A stretch of DNA of 64,000 bases from the NCBI RefSeq assembly GCF_002934605.1, contig NZ_PTJC01000007.1, forward strand, positions 186,001 to 250,000, read 5' to 3'. The notes under the pieces were generated by a model that worked only from the letters and a program-made list of their open reading frames with translations, had not been told where the DNA came from and did no database searches. Numbering within the stretch: position 1 is the first letter of the stretch; every line of letters begins with the position of its first letter. This document shows positions 35,718 through 44,616 of the stretch, one piece after another. Position numbers and translations under genes: made by a program. The stretch is from Neolewinella xylanilytica. Its GTDB lineage: Bacteria; Bacteroidota; Bacteroidia; Chitinophagales; Saprospiraceae.

Positions 35718-36476
35718 ATGAAACACCTGTTGCCCCTCCTGCTGTTCCTGCCCCTTTCCGGCTGCCTCGACGACGATGACCTGCTCGAGCCGCTGCGGGA
35801 AAGCCCCGTTACCGTAGCCTTTCGCGCGGAATACGATGAAGCGCCGCTGGCGATCCAGCGGGAAGCCTACGCTTACCCCACGGGCGACTCGCTCAAGGTG
35901 CTGCTGTTCCAGTACTACGTTTCCGACCTCGAACTGTTGCCCGCAGGCGGGGGAGAGGCGGTGCGGCTGGCCGACATTGACCTGATCCGCTGGATGTCCG
36001 CCACCGAAGACGCCACCGTGGAACGTACCTACAGCGTGCCCGCAGGCAGCTACCGCGGACTGCGCTTCGGCCTCGGCGTCAAACCGGAACTGAACGCCAT
36101 CGATCCCAGTGAATTCGCCGCCAATTACGTCCTGAACGAAAACGAATTCTGGGGGGAACAGACTCGTTACGTCTTCGCCAAGATCGAAGCCAACGCCCTG
36201 CTGGAAGCGGACGGCCGCTACGACACCGGCCTGAGCTACCATATGGGCAGCGACTCCCTGTACACCACCGTCACCTTCGACCGGACCTTCACCGTCGACG
36301 GCAGCGGCGTGCCGACCCTAACCGTCGTTGCGGACGTGCTCGAGGCGCTGAGCGGTACCGGACAAACCTTCGACATCACCGACCCGCAGAAGCAAACGGT
36401 TCACGGTGGCAATCAGGCCGTGGCTACCGGTATCTGGAACCGCCTGGCGGGGCAATTCACCCTGGAAACCGAGTAA
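35718..36476 (+). CDS. MbnP-like copper-binding lipoprotein
   Basis: 252 residues from the ATG at 35718; the upstream frame from 35664 has no signal peptide ahead of it. Lipidated Cys16 is followed by LDDDD, an acidic surface-export signal. The body matches MbnP-family proteins: beta-sandwich strands with VPAGSYRGLRFGLGV and NEFWGEQTRYVFAKIEA. In methanotroph MbnP a Trp in this region is oxidised to kynurenine by the di-heme partner MbnH and helps bind copper. Here Trp145 is kept while the neighbouring Trp of the usual WxW is Glu. Two di-heme peroxidases follow without a gap. Confidence 0.8.
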   Translation: MKHLLPLLLFLPLSGCLDDDDLLEPLRESPVTVAFRAEYDEAPLAIQREAYAYPTGDSLKVLLFQYYVSDLELLPAGGGEAVRLADIDLIRWMSATEDATVERTYSVPAGSYRGLRFGLGVKPELNAIDPSEFAANYVLNENEFWGEQTRYVFAKIEANALLEADGRYDTGLSYHMGSDSLYTTVTFDRTFTVDGSGVPTLTVVADVLEALSGTGQTFDITDPQKQTVHGGNQAVATGIWNRLAGQFTLETE

Positions 36477-37523
36477 TTGCGCTACGCGATCGGCCTATTG
36501 CTGTTGCTCCTGGCCTGCGCCGACGACCGGCCGGAAGCCCCTGCGTACGCCGCTATCCTGTATCCCACGGATAATCCGCCGAACGCGGCCGCCGAGTACC
36601 TGGGCCGCCGGCTTTTCTTCGACCCCCTACTTTCGGCCGACGGGACGATCAGCTGCGCCAGCTGCCACCGGCCGGAACGCGCCTTCACCGACGGACGCCC
36701 CATTGCCGAAGGGATCGGCGGGCTGATCGGCACCCGCAACACCCCGGGACTCACTAATATCGGCTATTTCCACCGCCCCCTCTTCTGGGACGGCCGCGCG
36801 GACAACCTCGAGGCCCAAGCGCTGCACCCCATCGGCACCGCCCACGAAATGGGGGGAAGCTGGCCGGCGGTGCTGGAGCGCCTGCAAGCCGACCCCACCT
36901 ACGTACGGGCCTTCCAAACCGCCTTCGGTAATGGACCGATCGATTCGACCCTGGTGGGCCGCGCCCTGGCCCAGTACCAGCGTAGCCTGGTGAGCCGCGA
37001 CAGCAAATACGATCGCGTGCGGCGGGGCGAAGCAAGCTATACGGCGGCGGAAGCCCTGGGGCATGCCCTTTTCTTCGATTTCGGCGACGATCCGAACGGG
37101 CCCTACGCCGGCCTGCCCACGGCGGAGTGCGCCCACTGCCACACGCCGCCCCACTTCAGCAACGAGCGCTTCGAGAACAACGGCCTGGATGAGGCCGACG
37201 ACCTGGCGGCTTTCCCGGATGCCGGTCGCGGGGCCATTACCGGTAACCCTTTCGACAACGGCCGCTTTCGCACGCCCGGCCTGCGCAACGTCGCCCTGAC
37301 CGCGCCCTACATGCACGATGGCCGCTTTGGAACGCTGGCGGAAGTAGTCGACCACTACGCGACAGGCGGCCACTACGCGGAGAACCGGAGCCCAAACGTG
37401 CATCCGCTTGGGCTCGACGCGGAGCAAAAAGCGGCATTGGTCGCGTTCTTACACACCCTTTCGGATACGGCGTTTGTTACTGAGTCGGTTATTGCAGCGG
37501 GCGCCGGAGCGCAGGTGCAATGA
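36477..37523 (+). CDS. Di-heme cytochrome c peroxidase (MbnH/MauG family), lipoprotein
   Basis: 348 residues. TTG start directly after the previous stop (TAATTG), needed to include the lipoprotein signal ending in Cys14 (LLLLAC), which is followed by ADDRPE. Two c-type heme sites: CASCH at 60-64 and CAHCH at 218-222. LTAPYMHDGRFGTLAEVVDHY near the C-terminus is typical of bacterial cytochrome c peroxidases. By position it is the best candidate to oxidise the adjacent MbnP-like protein; peroxide reduction is the alternative. The stop overlaps the next ATG (ATGA at 37520-37523). Confidence 0.88.
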   Translation: MRYAIGLLLLLLACADDRPEAPAYAAILYPTDNPPNAAAEYLGRRLFFDPLLSADGTISCASCHRPERAFTDGRPIAEGIGGLIGTRNTPGLTNIGYFHRPLFWDGRADNLEAQALHPIGTAHEMGGSWPAVLERLQADPTYVRAFQTAFGNGPIDSTLVGRALAQYQRSLVSRDSKYDRVRRGEASYTAAEALGHALFFDFGDDPNGPYAGLPTAECAHCHTPPHFSNERFENNGLDEADDLAAFPDAGRGAITGNPFDNGRFRTPGLRNVALTAPYMHDGRFGTLAEVVDHYATGGHYAENRSPNVHPLGLDAEQKAALVAFLHTLSDTAFVTESVIAAGAGAQVQ

Positions 37524-38659
37524 ATTTCGCGGAACGAATACCCATGACACGACCAGCTTTCCTTCTCGGCCTATTCCTTCTCTTCCTGGCCATCGGCTGC
37601 CGGGAGGAACCGGGCGGTAGTACGGTGGTGGACGAGGGCACGATCACCGGCCCGAATACGCCGACGCCCTACGCCCTGGAGGTGCCGGACTACTTTCCGG
37701 CCCCCGTCGTGGACCCGGAGAACCCGCTGTCGGAGGAGGGGATCGAACTGGGCCGCCACCTCTTTTACGACGCATCCATCTTCAGTACCGAGGGAAATAT
37801 GTCGTGCGCCACCTGCCACCAACAGGAACTGGCCTTCACCGACGGCTTCGGCCGGGCGATCGGGGTACGGGGCGAGCCGGGGCCGCGCAGCGCCATGTCG
37901 CTGGTAAACCTGGCGTTCAATCCCAATGGCTTTAATTGGGACGGCGGCGAGGGGAAACTGTGGGAGCAAGCCATCCATCCCGTGGAGAATATGCTGGAGC
38001 TGGACAACGACTGGCAGGAGGTGATCCGTAAATTGCGGGAACACGGGGACTACCCGGCCCGCTTCCGGGCCGCCTTCGGTATCGATAAGGTGGAGGAAAT
38101 CGACCCGGAACTTACCGTGAAGGCCCTGGCGCAGTTCGAGCGCACGATCATCTCGGCCGACAGTAAGTTCGACCGGGTGGTGTATAAGAATACCGACTTC
38201 TTTACCGAGTTGGAGCAGTTGGGGGCCGACAGCCTCTTTTTCGTGGAGAACGTACCGCCCGGAACCCTGCACCCGGGTTGCGGCCACTGCCACAACGCGC
38301 CCCAGTTCGGCGACAATAAATTCCACAACAACGGCATCACCGACGTGGAGACCATCAATGACTTCGTGGATAAGGGTAGGGGAGACATCACCGGCAATCC
38401 CTTCGACAACGGAAAATTCCGTACGCCTACCTTGCGCAACATCGCCCTGACCGCCCCCTACATGCACGACGGCCGCTTCGAGACCCTGGAGGAAGTGATT
38501 GACGACTACGCCGCCGGTGGCCACGGGGTAGAGAACGAAGACCCGAACATTACCGGCTTTTCGCTGACGGAGCGGGAGAAAGCGGCGCTGCTGGCTTTTC
38601 TGCATACGCTGACCGACGAGGCGTTGCTGACGGACCCGCGCTTGTCCGACCCGAAGTAG
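37520..38659 (+). CDS. Second di-heme cytochrome c peroxidase, lipoprotein
   Basis: 379 residues from the ATG at 37520 (a second in-frame ATG at 37544 also fits the signal peptide). Lipid Cys27 (FLAIGC) is followed by REE. Heme sites CATCH at 96-100 and CGHCH at 254-258; the C-terminal LTAPYMHDGRFETLEEVIDDY aligns closely with the preceding gene, so the two are tandem duplicates. It differs in the region between the hemes. Electron donors are unknown. It is the third gene of the MbnP-peroxidase operon. Confidence 0.88.
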   Translation: MNFAERIPMTRPAFLLGLFLLFLAIGCREEPGGSTVVDEGTITGPNTPTPYALEVPDYFPAPVVDPENPLSEEGIELGRHLFYDASIFSTEGNMSCATCHQQELAFTDGFGRAIGVRGEPGPRSAMSLVNLAFNPNGFNWDGGEGKLWEQAIHPVENMLELDNDWQEVIRKLREHGDYPARFRAAFGIDKVEEIDPELTVKALAQFERTIISADSKFDRVVYKNTDFFTELEQLGADSLFFVENVPPGTLHPGCGHCHNAPQFGDNKFHNNGITDVETINDFVDKGRGDITGNPFDNGKFRTPTLRNIALTAPYMHDGRFETLEEVIDDYAAGGHGVENEDPNITGFSLTEREKAALLAFLHTLTDEALLTDPRLSDPK

Positions 38660-38811
38660 CAGGCTCGTTTGAACGGGTAGCGGGGATAGAAATAGGCGAA
38701 GGAAAAAATTAAGCCGGCCCGGAAAGCAATACATGTTTGCCCGGCGACGTAATCTGGTTGGATTACTTTATAGCAACTCCCAGACCTCGCCTGTCACCCA
38801 TAATTCACCTC

Positions 38812-38829
38812 CCGCGGTATGCACCGCGG
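38812..38829 (+). other. Hairpin in the leader region of the SprB-repeat gene
   Basis: CCGCGGT-atgc-ACCGCGG is a perfect 7-bp stem, about 95 nt before the ATG of the adhesin. No T-run follows. The 38660-38924 gap otherwise shows only a possible -7 element near 38861. Confidence 0.4.
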
Positions 38830-38924
38830 AGGATAGCCGCTCCCGTCCGCTGGTGCGGTAAAGTTTATGGGGGTTCCGGGTTCGGGTTTTCGGCCGTTGT
38901 CCTTTCTCGAACTCAATTCCTCTC

Positions 38925-41900
38925 ATGAAACACCTTTACTTTGTCTTATTCTTCCTGATTTCCGGAGCGGGCGGCCTCTTCGCCCAAGCTGACAAAACGA
39001 TCGACGTCGGCTATGAGGATGATATGGGTCGCCAATTCACCACATCCCTCTTCTATTACGGTGAACCAATTAATGGGAAATATCCGTATTGGGATGGGGC
39101 CAACCTTATAGCCGTTTTCGAAACTGATAGATGGGTTTTGAATTCTCCTGGGGGTGATTACTTCTTTTCGGAAGTAATTTCTGGAGACTACCCACCTGAC
39201 TTGGCAACCGGGAATTGGAAACCCATAAAGATGGGATACGTGCTTACCAAATTTGGGGGTAGCGGTACCATTGAGGGTACCCTGACCCTAGCCCTCGACC
39301 TACAGGTAACCCAAAACGTAGCCTGTTTCGGCACAGCTACCGGTGAGCTTATGGGCACGGTAAGCAACGGCACCTCGCCCTACAGCTTTACCTATACGTT
39401 AGATGGGCAGCCCGCCGGTAGCGGGAGCACCAGTGAAGCGACGGAAACCCTGAGCGGGGTACCGGCGGGTACCTATGCGGTTACCGTTACGGATGCCAAC
39501 AGTCAGACCGCCTCGGCTACGGTTACCATCAATCAGCCAGCACAGCCACTGGACGTAGAGCCTACGGAGAAGACCGACGTAGCTTGCTTCGGTGCCGCTA
39601 CCGGAAGTGCCGCCGCCGTCGGAAAAGGAGGGACGTCCCCCTACACCTATGCATGGTCGAATGGCGCCACCAGCACCAGCATTTCGAACCTCGTGAAGGG
39701 AACCTACACCGTCACCGTCACCGACGCGAATAACTGTACGGCTACGCGAGATTTCACGATCAAGCAGCCGAATAATCCTGTGAAACTAACGGTCACTGCT
39801 TCGGAGGTCAGCTGCAACGGTGGCAGCAATGGCACGGCAAGCGTCGTAGCTAAAGACGGCACGGGACCCTACACCTATCTATGGTCGACCGGCGCTACTA
39901 CGGCCAGCCTTACCGGTCTTTCGGCCGGTGCCTACGGCCTGACCGTAACCGATGCCAACGGCTGTGTGGCCATGACTTCGGCCACGGTTACCCAGCCCAC
40001 GGCCCTTTCGGTTTTCCCGATGAGCCAGACCAACATCGGATGCAATGGAGATGCCACCGGCGCCTTCAGCGTTACCGCCCAAGGCGGCACGACTCCCTAC
40101 ACCTACCTGTGGTCGAACGGCTCCACGATGGACAATCTTTCCGGTGTTAAGGCGGGCGCTTACAGCCTGACCGTGACGGATGCGAACGGCTGCACCGCTA
40201 CGACTTCAACCACGATCACCCAGCCGACGGCCCTGCTCGCCAACCTGCGGAGCCAGACCAACGTCGCCTGTAACGGAGATGACAGCGGTTCGGCCACCGT
40301 AGAGGCTAATGGCGGCATGGTACCCTACACCTACGCTTGGTCGAACGGCGCGGTGACGGCTGAAGCCACCGGACTTTCGGCGGGTAGCTATACGGTGACC
40401 GTCACGGACGATTACGGCTGTACGGCCACCGCATCCGTTACGATCACGGAACCGACTCTGCTGACCGCCTCCGCTACGGCGACGGACGTCAGCTGCAACG
40501 GCGGTAGCAACGGCGCGATTGACCTCACGGTGAGCGGCGGAACGGCCCCGTACACCTACGCATGGAACAACACGGCCACGACCGAAGACTTGAACGACCA
40601 GTCGCCCGGCACCTACAACGTGACCGTCACGGACGCCAACGGCTGCACGGCTACGGCTACGGCAACGATCACCGAGCCTACGGTAGTAACGGCCTCCATT
40701 CAGAGCCAGACCAACGTGAGCTGCAACGGCGGTAGCGATGGCGCGGTCGACCTGCTGGTAAGCGGTGGATCGGCTCCCTACACCTTCGTCTGGTCCAATA
40801 CGGCCACGACCGAAGACCTGACCAACCAGTCGGCCGGCACCTACGGCGTGACCGTCACGGACGCCAACGGCTGTACGGCTACGACCTCGGCTACCGTCAC
40901 CGAACTTCCCGCCATCGATGTGAGCGTTGAATTTACCAATGCCACCTGTAATGGTTCCGCCACCGGAACTGCCTCCGCTTCGGCAACTGGCGGTACGGGC
41001 TCCTTCACCTACGAGTGGACCAACGATAACGATCCCTGCACCATCCTGGGCAAATCCACCGGAAAGTGCGAACCCTTCGTGCTGATCGGTGAGGAAGTCA
41101 CCGGCTTGCCGGCGGGGGCCTACACGCTGCGCGCGATCGATGGAAACGGCTGTGTAGCTACGGAATCCTTTACCATTTCCGAGCCCACCGCGCTGGTAGC
41201 CGAAATCGACACCAAGGAAGACGTAACCTGCAACGGCGGGAACGACGGAGCGGCTGCGATTCAGGTTAGCGGCGGCACGGCCCCCTATACTTACGCCTGG
41301 AGCAACGGTGCTACCGAAGCTAACCTGACGAACGTCAAAGGCGGAACCTACAACGTCATCGTAACGGATGCGAATGGTTGCACCGCCAGTCTCGCGATAA
41401 CGATCAACCAGGCTAGCACGCTCAGCGCCGTGGCCTTCGTAGAGAACAACGCCAGCTGTAGCGGTAAGGCCGACGGAAGTGCCATAGTCAACGGCGTCCG
41501 GGGTAAACCTGGTGATTCGGAAGATTTCACTTACGCCTGGACCGTCGGTTCGGAAACAATCACGGGCGATATCCTCGCTAACGTACCCGCCGGCACCTAC
41601 TCCGTCACCGTGACCGATGGCGTGGGCTGTACCGCCTCGACCGAGGTGACCATCACCGAACCGATTGTACTGACCTCCTCCCCGTCCCAGACCGACGTGA
41701 CCTGCAATGGCGCAACTAACGGCACCGCGACCGTCAGCCTGGATGGTGGCACCGCCCCCTACACCTACGTTTGGTCCAACGGTGCGACTACCGCTACGAC
41801 CACCGAACTGGCCGCCGGCATCTACAACGTAACGGCAACCGATAAGAACGGCTGTTTCACCACGAACGCCGTGACCATCACCGAGCCCACTATGCTGGCC

Positions 41901-42794
41901 GCCACGCCGGAAGCTACCCCGGACAACGGAATGGGTGACGGCACCGCCAGCATCACCGTCAGCGGTGGTACGACCGACTACACCTACCTGTGGAACGACG
42001 CTTCCGCTTCGACCACGGCGGAAATCGGCGACCTGTCCGCCGGTATCTACACCGTCACCGTGACCGATGCCAACGCCTGCATCCTGACCGATAGCGTCAC
42101 CGTCATCCTGGCCGGCGATACCTGTACCACTGCCATGAGCATCGACAGCCTCTTCGGCGGCGAGCTCGACGTAATGGAATACAGCCGCTCCTACACCAAC
42201 GGCGCCTACGGAATGGACAGCCTCTCCGACGAGGACCTCATCGCCTACTTCGGCACGGATACCCTCTACCACCCGGTATGGTTCCGCTTCACCGGCGACG
42301 GCAATATCTACCACATCCGTACCTCCGACTGCGACGACGATAGCGCCCTGGTCGATACCCGTGCCATCCTCTACGCCGGTGGTTGCAGCATCGACTCGCT
42401 GATCCGTCGTAGCGACAACTACTCCGCAACCGACTCCATGCCCCTCATCGAGGTGCAGACCAAAGAGGGAGAGGAGTACACCCTGCTGATCGACGGAGCG
42501 GACACGACCATGGGAAGCTTCTGCCTTTCGGTCATGCAAATGGCTACCGTCCCGACCCGGGAAGTTCGTCCACGCAACCTGGCGATCTACCCGAACCCCA
42601 CCAGCGGAACGATCCGCTTCGGCCGTATCGAGGTGCGTGACGTGAGCGTGTTCGACGGCTACGGTCGCCGCGCCGCCCACTACACCAACCCCGGCAACGA
42701 AGTGGATATCGCCAACCTTCCGGCCGGCATCTACTACCTCCGGATCACCGACGTGGATAATGGCTTGTACACCTCACGGGTAATCAAGCAGTAG
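38925..42794 (+). CDS. SprB-repeat surface adhesin with T9SS sorting domain
   Basis: 1289 residues. Signal peptide 1-21. Residues 22-125 form an unrecognised domain of noticeably more AT-rich coding sequence. Then about 12 SprB-type repeats follow, each with a V(S/A/T)CNG start, a GTxPYTYxWSNG strand and a VTVTDANGCTA end; the twelfth lacks the cysteine. Residues about 1080-1200 are a separate acidic domain, and the last 75 a type A sorting domain (IYPNPTSGTIRFG, LPAGIYYLRI). SprB is the mobile adhesin of gliding Flavobacterium; this protein is far shorter. It is expected at the cell surface as T9SS cargo. Confidence 0.9.
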   Translation: MKHLYFVLFFLISGAGGLFAQADKTIDVGYEDDMGRQFTTSLFYYGEPINGKYPYWDGANLIAVFETDRWVLNSPGGDYFFSEVISGDYPPDLATGNWKPIKMGYVLTKFGGSGTIEGTLTLALDLQVTQNVACFGTATGELMGTVSNGTSPYSFTYTLDGQPAGSGSTSEATETLSGVPAGTYAVTVTDANSQTASATVTINQPAQPLDVEPTEKTDVACFGAATGSAAAVGKGGTSPYTYAWSNGATSTSISNLVKGTYTVTVTDANNCTATRDFTIKQPNNPVKLTVTASEVSCNGGSNGTASVVAKDGTGPYTYLWSTGATTASLTGLSAGAYGLTVTDANGCVAMTSATVTQPTALSVFPMSQTNIGCNGDATGAFSVTAQGGTTPYTYLWSNGSTMDNLSGVKAGAYSLTVTDANGCTATTSTTITQPTALLANLRSQTNVACNGDDSGSATVEANGGMVPYTYAWSNGAVTAEATGLSAGSYTVTVTDDYGCTATASVTITEPTLLTASATATDVSCNGGSNGAIDLTVSGGTAPYTYAWNNTATTEDLNDQSPGTYNVTVTDANGCTATATATITEPTVVTASIQSQTNVSCNGGSDGAVDLLVSGGSAPYTFVWSNTATTEDLTNQSAGTYGVTVTDANGCTATTSATVTELPAIDVSVEFTNATCNGSATGTASASATGGTGSFTYEWTNDNDPCTILGKSTGKCEPFVLIGEEVTGLPAGAYTLRAIDGNGCVATESFTISEPTALVAEIDTKEDVTCNGGNDGAAAIQVSGGTAPYTYAWSNGATEANLTNVKGGTYNVIVTDANGCTASLAITINQASTLSAVAFVENNASCSGKADGSAIVNGVRGKPGDSEDFTYAWTVGSETITGDILANVPAGTYSVTVTDGVGCTASTEVTITEPIVLTSSPSQTDVTCNGATNGTATVSLDGGTAPYTYVWSNGATTATTTELAAGIYNVTATDKNGCFTTNAVTITEPTMLAATPEATPDNGMGDGTASITVSGGTTDYTYLWNDASASTTAEIGDLSAGIYTVTVTDANACILTDSVTVILAGDTCTTAMSIDSLFGGELDVMEYSRSYTNGAYGMDSLSDEDLIAYFGTDTLYHPVWFRFTGDGNIYHIRTSDCDDDSALVDTRAILYAGGCSIDSLIRRSDNYSATDSMPLIEVQTKEGEEYTLLIDGADTTMGSFCLSVMQMATVPTREVRPRNLAIYPNPTSGTIRFGRIEVRDVSVFDGYGRRAAHYTNPGNEVDIANLPAGIYYLRITDVDNGLYTSRVIKQ

Positions 42795-42817
42795 TCTTAA
42801 CTACCCCTGATTACGGC

Positions 42818-42858
42818 AATGGCCGGTACGGTTGATCCCAACCGTACCGGCCATTTTT
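42818..42858 (+). terminator. Rho-independent terminator
   Basis: 16-bp perfect stem (42818-42833 with 42840-42855) and a T5 run, 24 nt after the adhesin stop. Confidence 0.9.
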
Positions 42859-42946
42859 ATTCGTGGCATCGGTGTTGGTCGGATAGCGGGACTGAGTTAT
42901 TCGCCGGCAACCTATCTTCCAATTCCTAAAGAATCCTTCCCTTCAC

Positions 42947-43549
42947 ATGCAGCAACTCCGCTATCCCATCACCTTCACCTTCAAGGTCGCCACCCTGGCC
43001 AACGACTTCACGGCTACGGATGCCACGGGCCAGGTAGTCGCCTACGTACGGCAGAAGATGCTCAAGTTCAAGGAGGATATCCAGATTTACAGCGACGAAA
43101 GCCGCAGCCGGGTGGTATACAACATCCGCGCCGACCGCTGGCTCGACTGGTCCGCCGCTTATGCCTTTTCCGACGAGGGCGGCCGGGAGTTCGGGAAGGT
43201 AGCCCGCAAGGGCTGGCGCTCGCTCTGGAAAGCGGAATACGAGATCGTCGACCAGCACGACCAGGGGCAGTACACCATCCGGGAAGAAAACGGCTGGGTC
43301 AAGGTGCTGGACGGACTGGTGGGCGAGATCCCCGTGCTGGGCTACTTCACCGGTTACTTTCTTAATCCGACCTACGTGGTCACCGACCGCCGCGGCCGGG
43401 AAGTGGCCCGCCTGAGCAAGGAAGCCTCCTTTCTGGGCCGGAAGTTCGTGGTGGAGAAGCTCGTCCCCTTTGACGGAGGCAACGACGATGACGACCGCGT
43501 GATGCTCGGCTTGATGATGATGATCCTGCTGGAGCGGCGGCGGGGGTAG
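42947..43549 (+). CDS. LURP-one-related (tubby-like) protein
   Basis: 200 residues of alternating strands: YVRQKMLKFKEDIQIYSDE, AYAFSDEGGREFGKVARKG, YTIREENGWVKVLDG, YVVTDRRGREVARLSKEAS. This matches the twelve-stranded tubby/scramblase-like fold of the LURP-one-related family, of unknown function in bacteria. The C-terminus ends in a Met-rich hydrophobic stretch (MLGLMMMILLE) and a basic tail. No signal peptide. Its stop lies at the left boundary of the tandem repeat array. Confidence 0.65.
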   Translation: MQQLRYPITFTFKVATLANDFTATDATGQVVAYVRQKMLKFKEDIQIYSDESRSRVVYNIRADRWLDWSAAYAFSDEGGREFGKVARKGWRSLWKAEYEIVDQHDQGQYTIREENGWVKVLDGLVGEIPVLGYFTGYFLNPTYVVTDRRGREVARLSKEASFLGRKFVVEKLVPFDGGNDDDDRVMLGLMMMILLERRRG

Positions 43550-44616
43550 GGGCCTTGGCCCGCCCAGCGCTGGCTGGTCTGGCGGGTACTATATCGAGGG
43601 TAGTTTCGATCCACGTCGGCAGACGAACTCCGCTTCGCTGCGTTCGGCGGACGACGTTGGTGAGCCCTGGTCCGCCCAGCGCTAGCTGGTCTGGCGGGTA
43701 CTATATCGAGGGTAGTTTCGATCCACGTCGGCAGACGAACTCCGCTTCGCTACGTTCGGCGGACGACGTTGGTAAGGCCTGGTCCGCCCAGCGCTAGCTG
43801 GTCTGGCGGGTACTATATCGAAGGTAGTTTCGATCCACGTCGGCAGACGAACTCCGCTTCGCTACGTTCGGCGGACGACGTTGGTAAGCCCTGGTTTGCC
43901 CAGCGCTAGCTGGTCTGGCGGGTATTATATCGAGGGTAGTTTCGATCCACGTCGGCAGACGAACTCCGCTTCGCTGCGTTCGGCGGACGACGTTGGTGAG
44001 CCCTGGTCCGCCCAGCGCTAGCTGGTCTGGCGGGTACTATATCGAGGGTAGTTTCGATCCACGTCGGCAGACGAACTCCGCTTCGCTACGTTCGGCGGAC
44101 GACGTTGGTAAGGCCTGGTCCGCCCAGCGCTAGCTGGTCTGGCGGGTACTATATCGAGGGTAGTTTCGATCCACGTCGGCAGACGAACTTCGCTTTGTTG
44201 CGTTCGGCGGACGACGTTGGTGAGGCCCTGGTCCGCCCAGCGCTAGCTGGTCTGCCCAGGGTGCTCTATAGCGGGTGCTTTTAATCCACGTCGGCAGACG
44301 AACTTCGCTTTGCTGCGTTCGGCGGACGACGTTGGTGAGCCCTGGTCCGCCCAGCGCTAGCTGGTCTGCCCAGGGTGCTCTATAGCGGGTGCTTTTAATC
44401 CACGTCGGCAGACGAACTTCGCTTTGCTGCGTTCGGCGGACGACGTTGGTGAGCCCTGGTCCGCCCAGCGCTAGCTGGTCTGCCCAGGGTGCTCTATAGC
44501 GGGTGCTTTTAATCCACGTCGGCAGACGAACTTCGCTTTGCTGCGTTCGGCGGACGACGTTAGTATCCACGTCGGCAGACGAACTCCGCTTCGCTACGTT
44601 TGGCGGACGACGTTAG
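43550..44616. repeat. Tandem array of a 112-115 bp structured unit
   Basis: Ten copies of a CCACGTCGGCAGACGAAC core occur at 43611, 43723, 43835, 43947, 44059, 44171, 44286, 44400, 44514 and 44567. Spacings are 112 bp (five times), then 115, 114 and 114, and finally 53 for a truncated copy. Each unit has a hairpin CCAGC-GCTA-GCTGG with flanking CCGCC/GGCGG, and two direct 11-mers, TCGGCAGACGA and TCGGCGGACGA. The first six units and the last three differ in the segment before the core (GGCGGGTACTATATCGAGGG against CCCAGGGTGCTCTATAGCGG). The array fills the whole gap between two convergent genes; the stop of the leftward gene lies in its last copy. Confidence 0.9.

Noticed and set aside
40206-42680. 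824-codon minus-strand frame opposite the SprB adhesin
   Set aside because: Repetitive translation mirrors the SprB repeats; product of codon bias.
44130-44570. 146-codon minus-strand frame with 38-residue repeats
   Set aside because: Arises because the later array units are 114 bp, a multiple of three; the 112-bp units break the frame.
43550-44616. CRISPR array
   Set aside because: The whole 112-115 bp unit is conserved with no unique spacers, and no cas gene is present.
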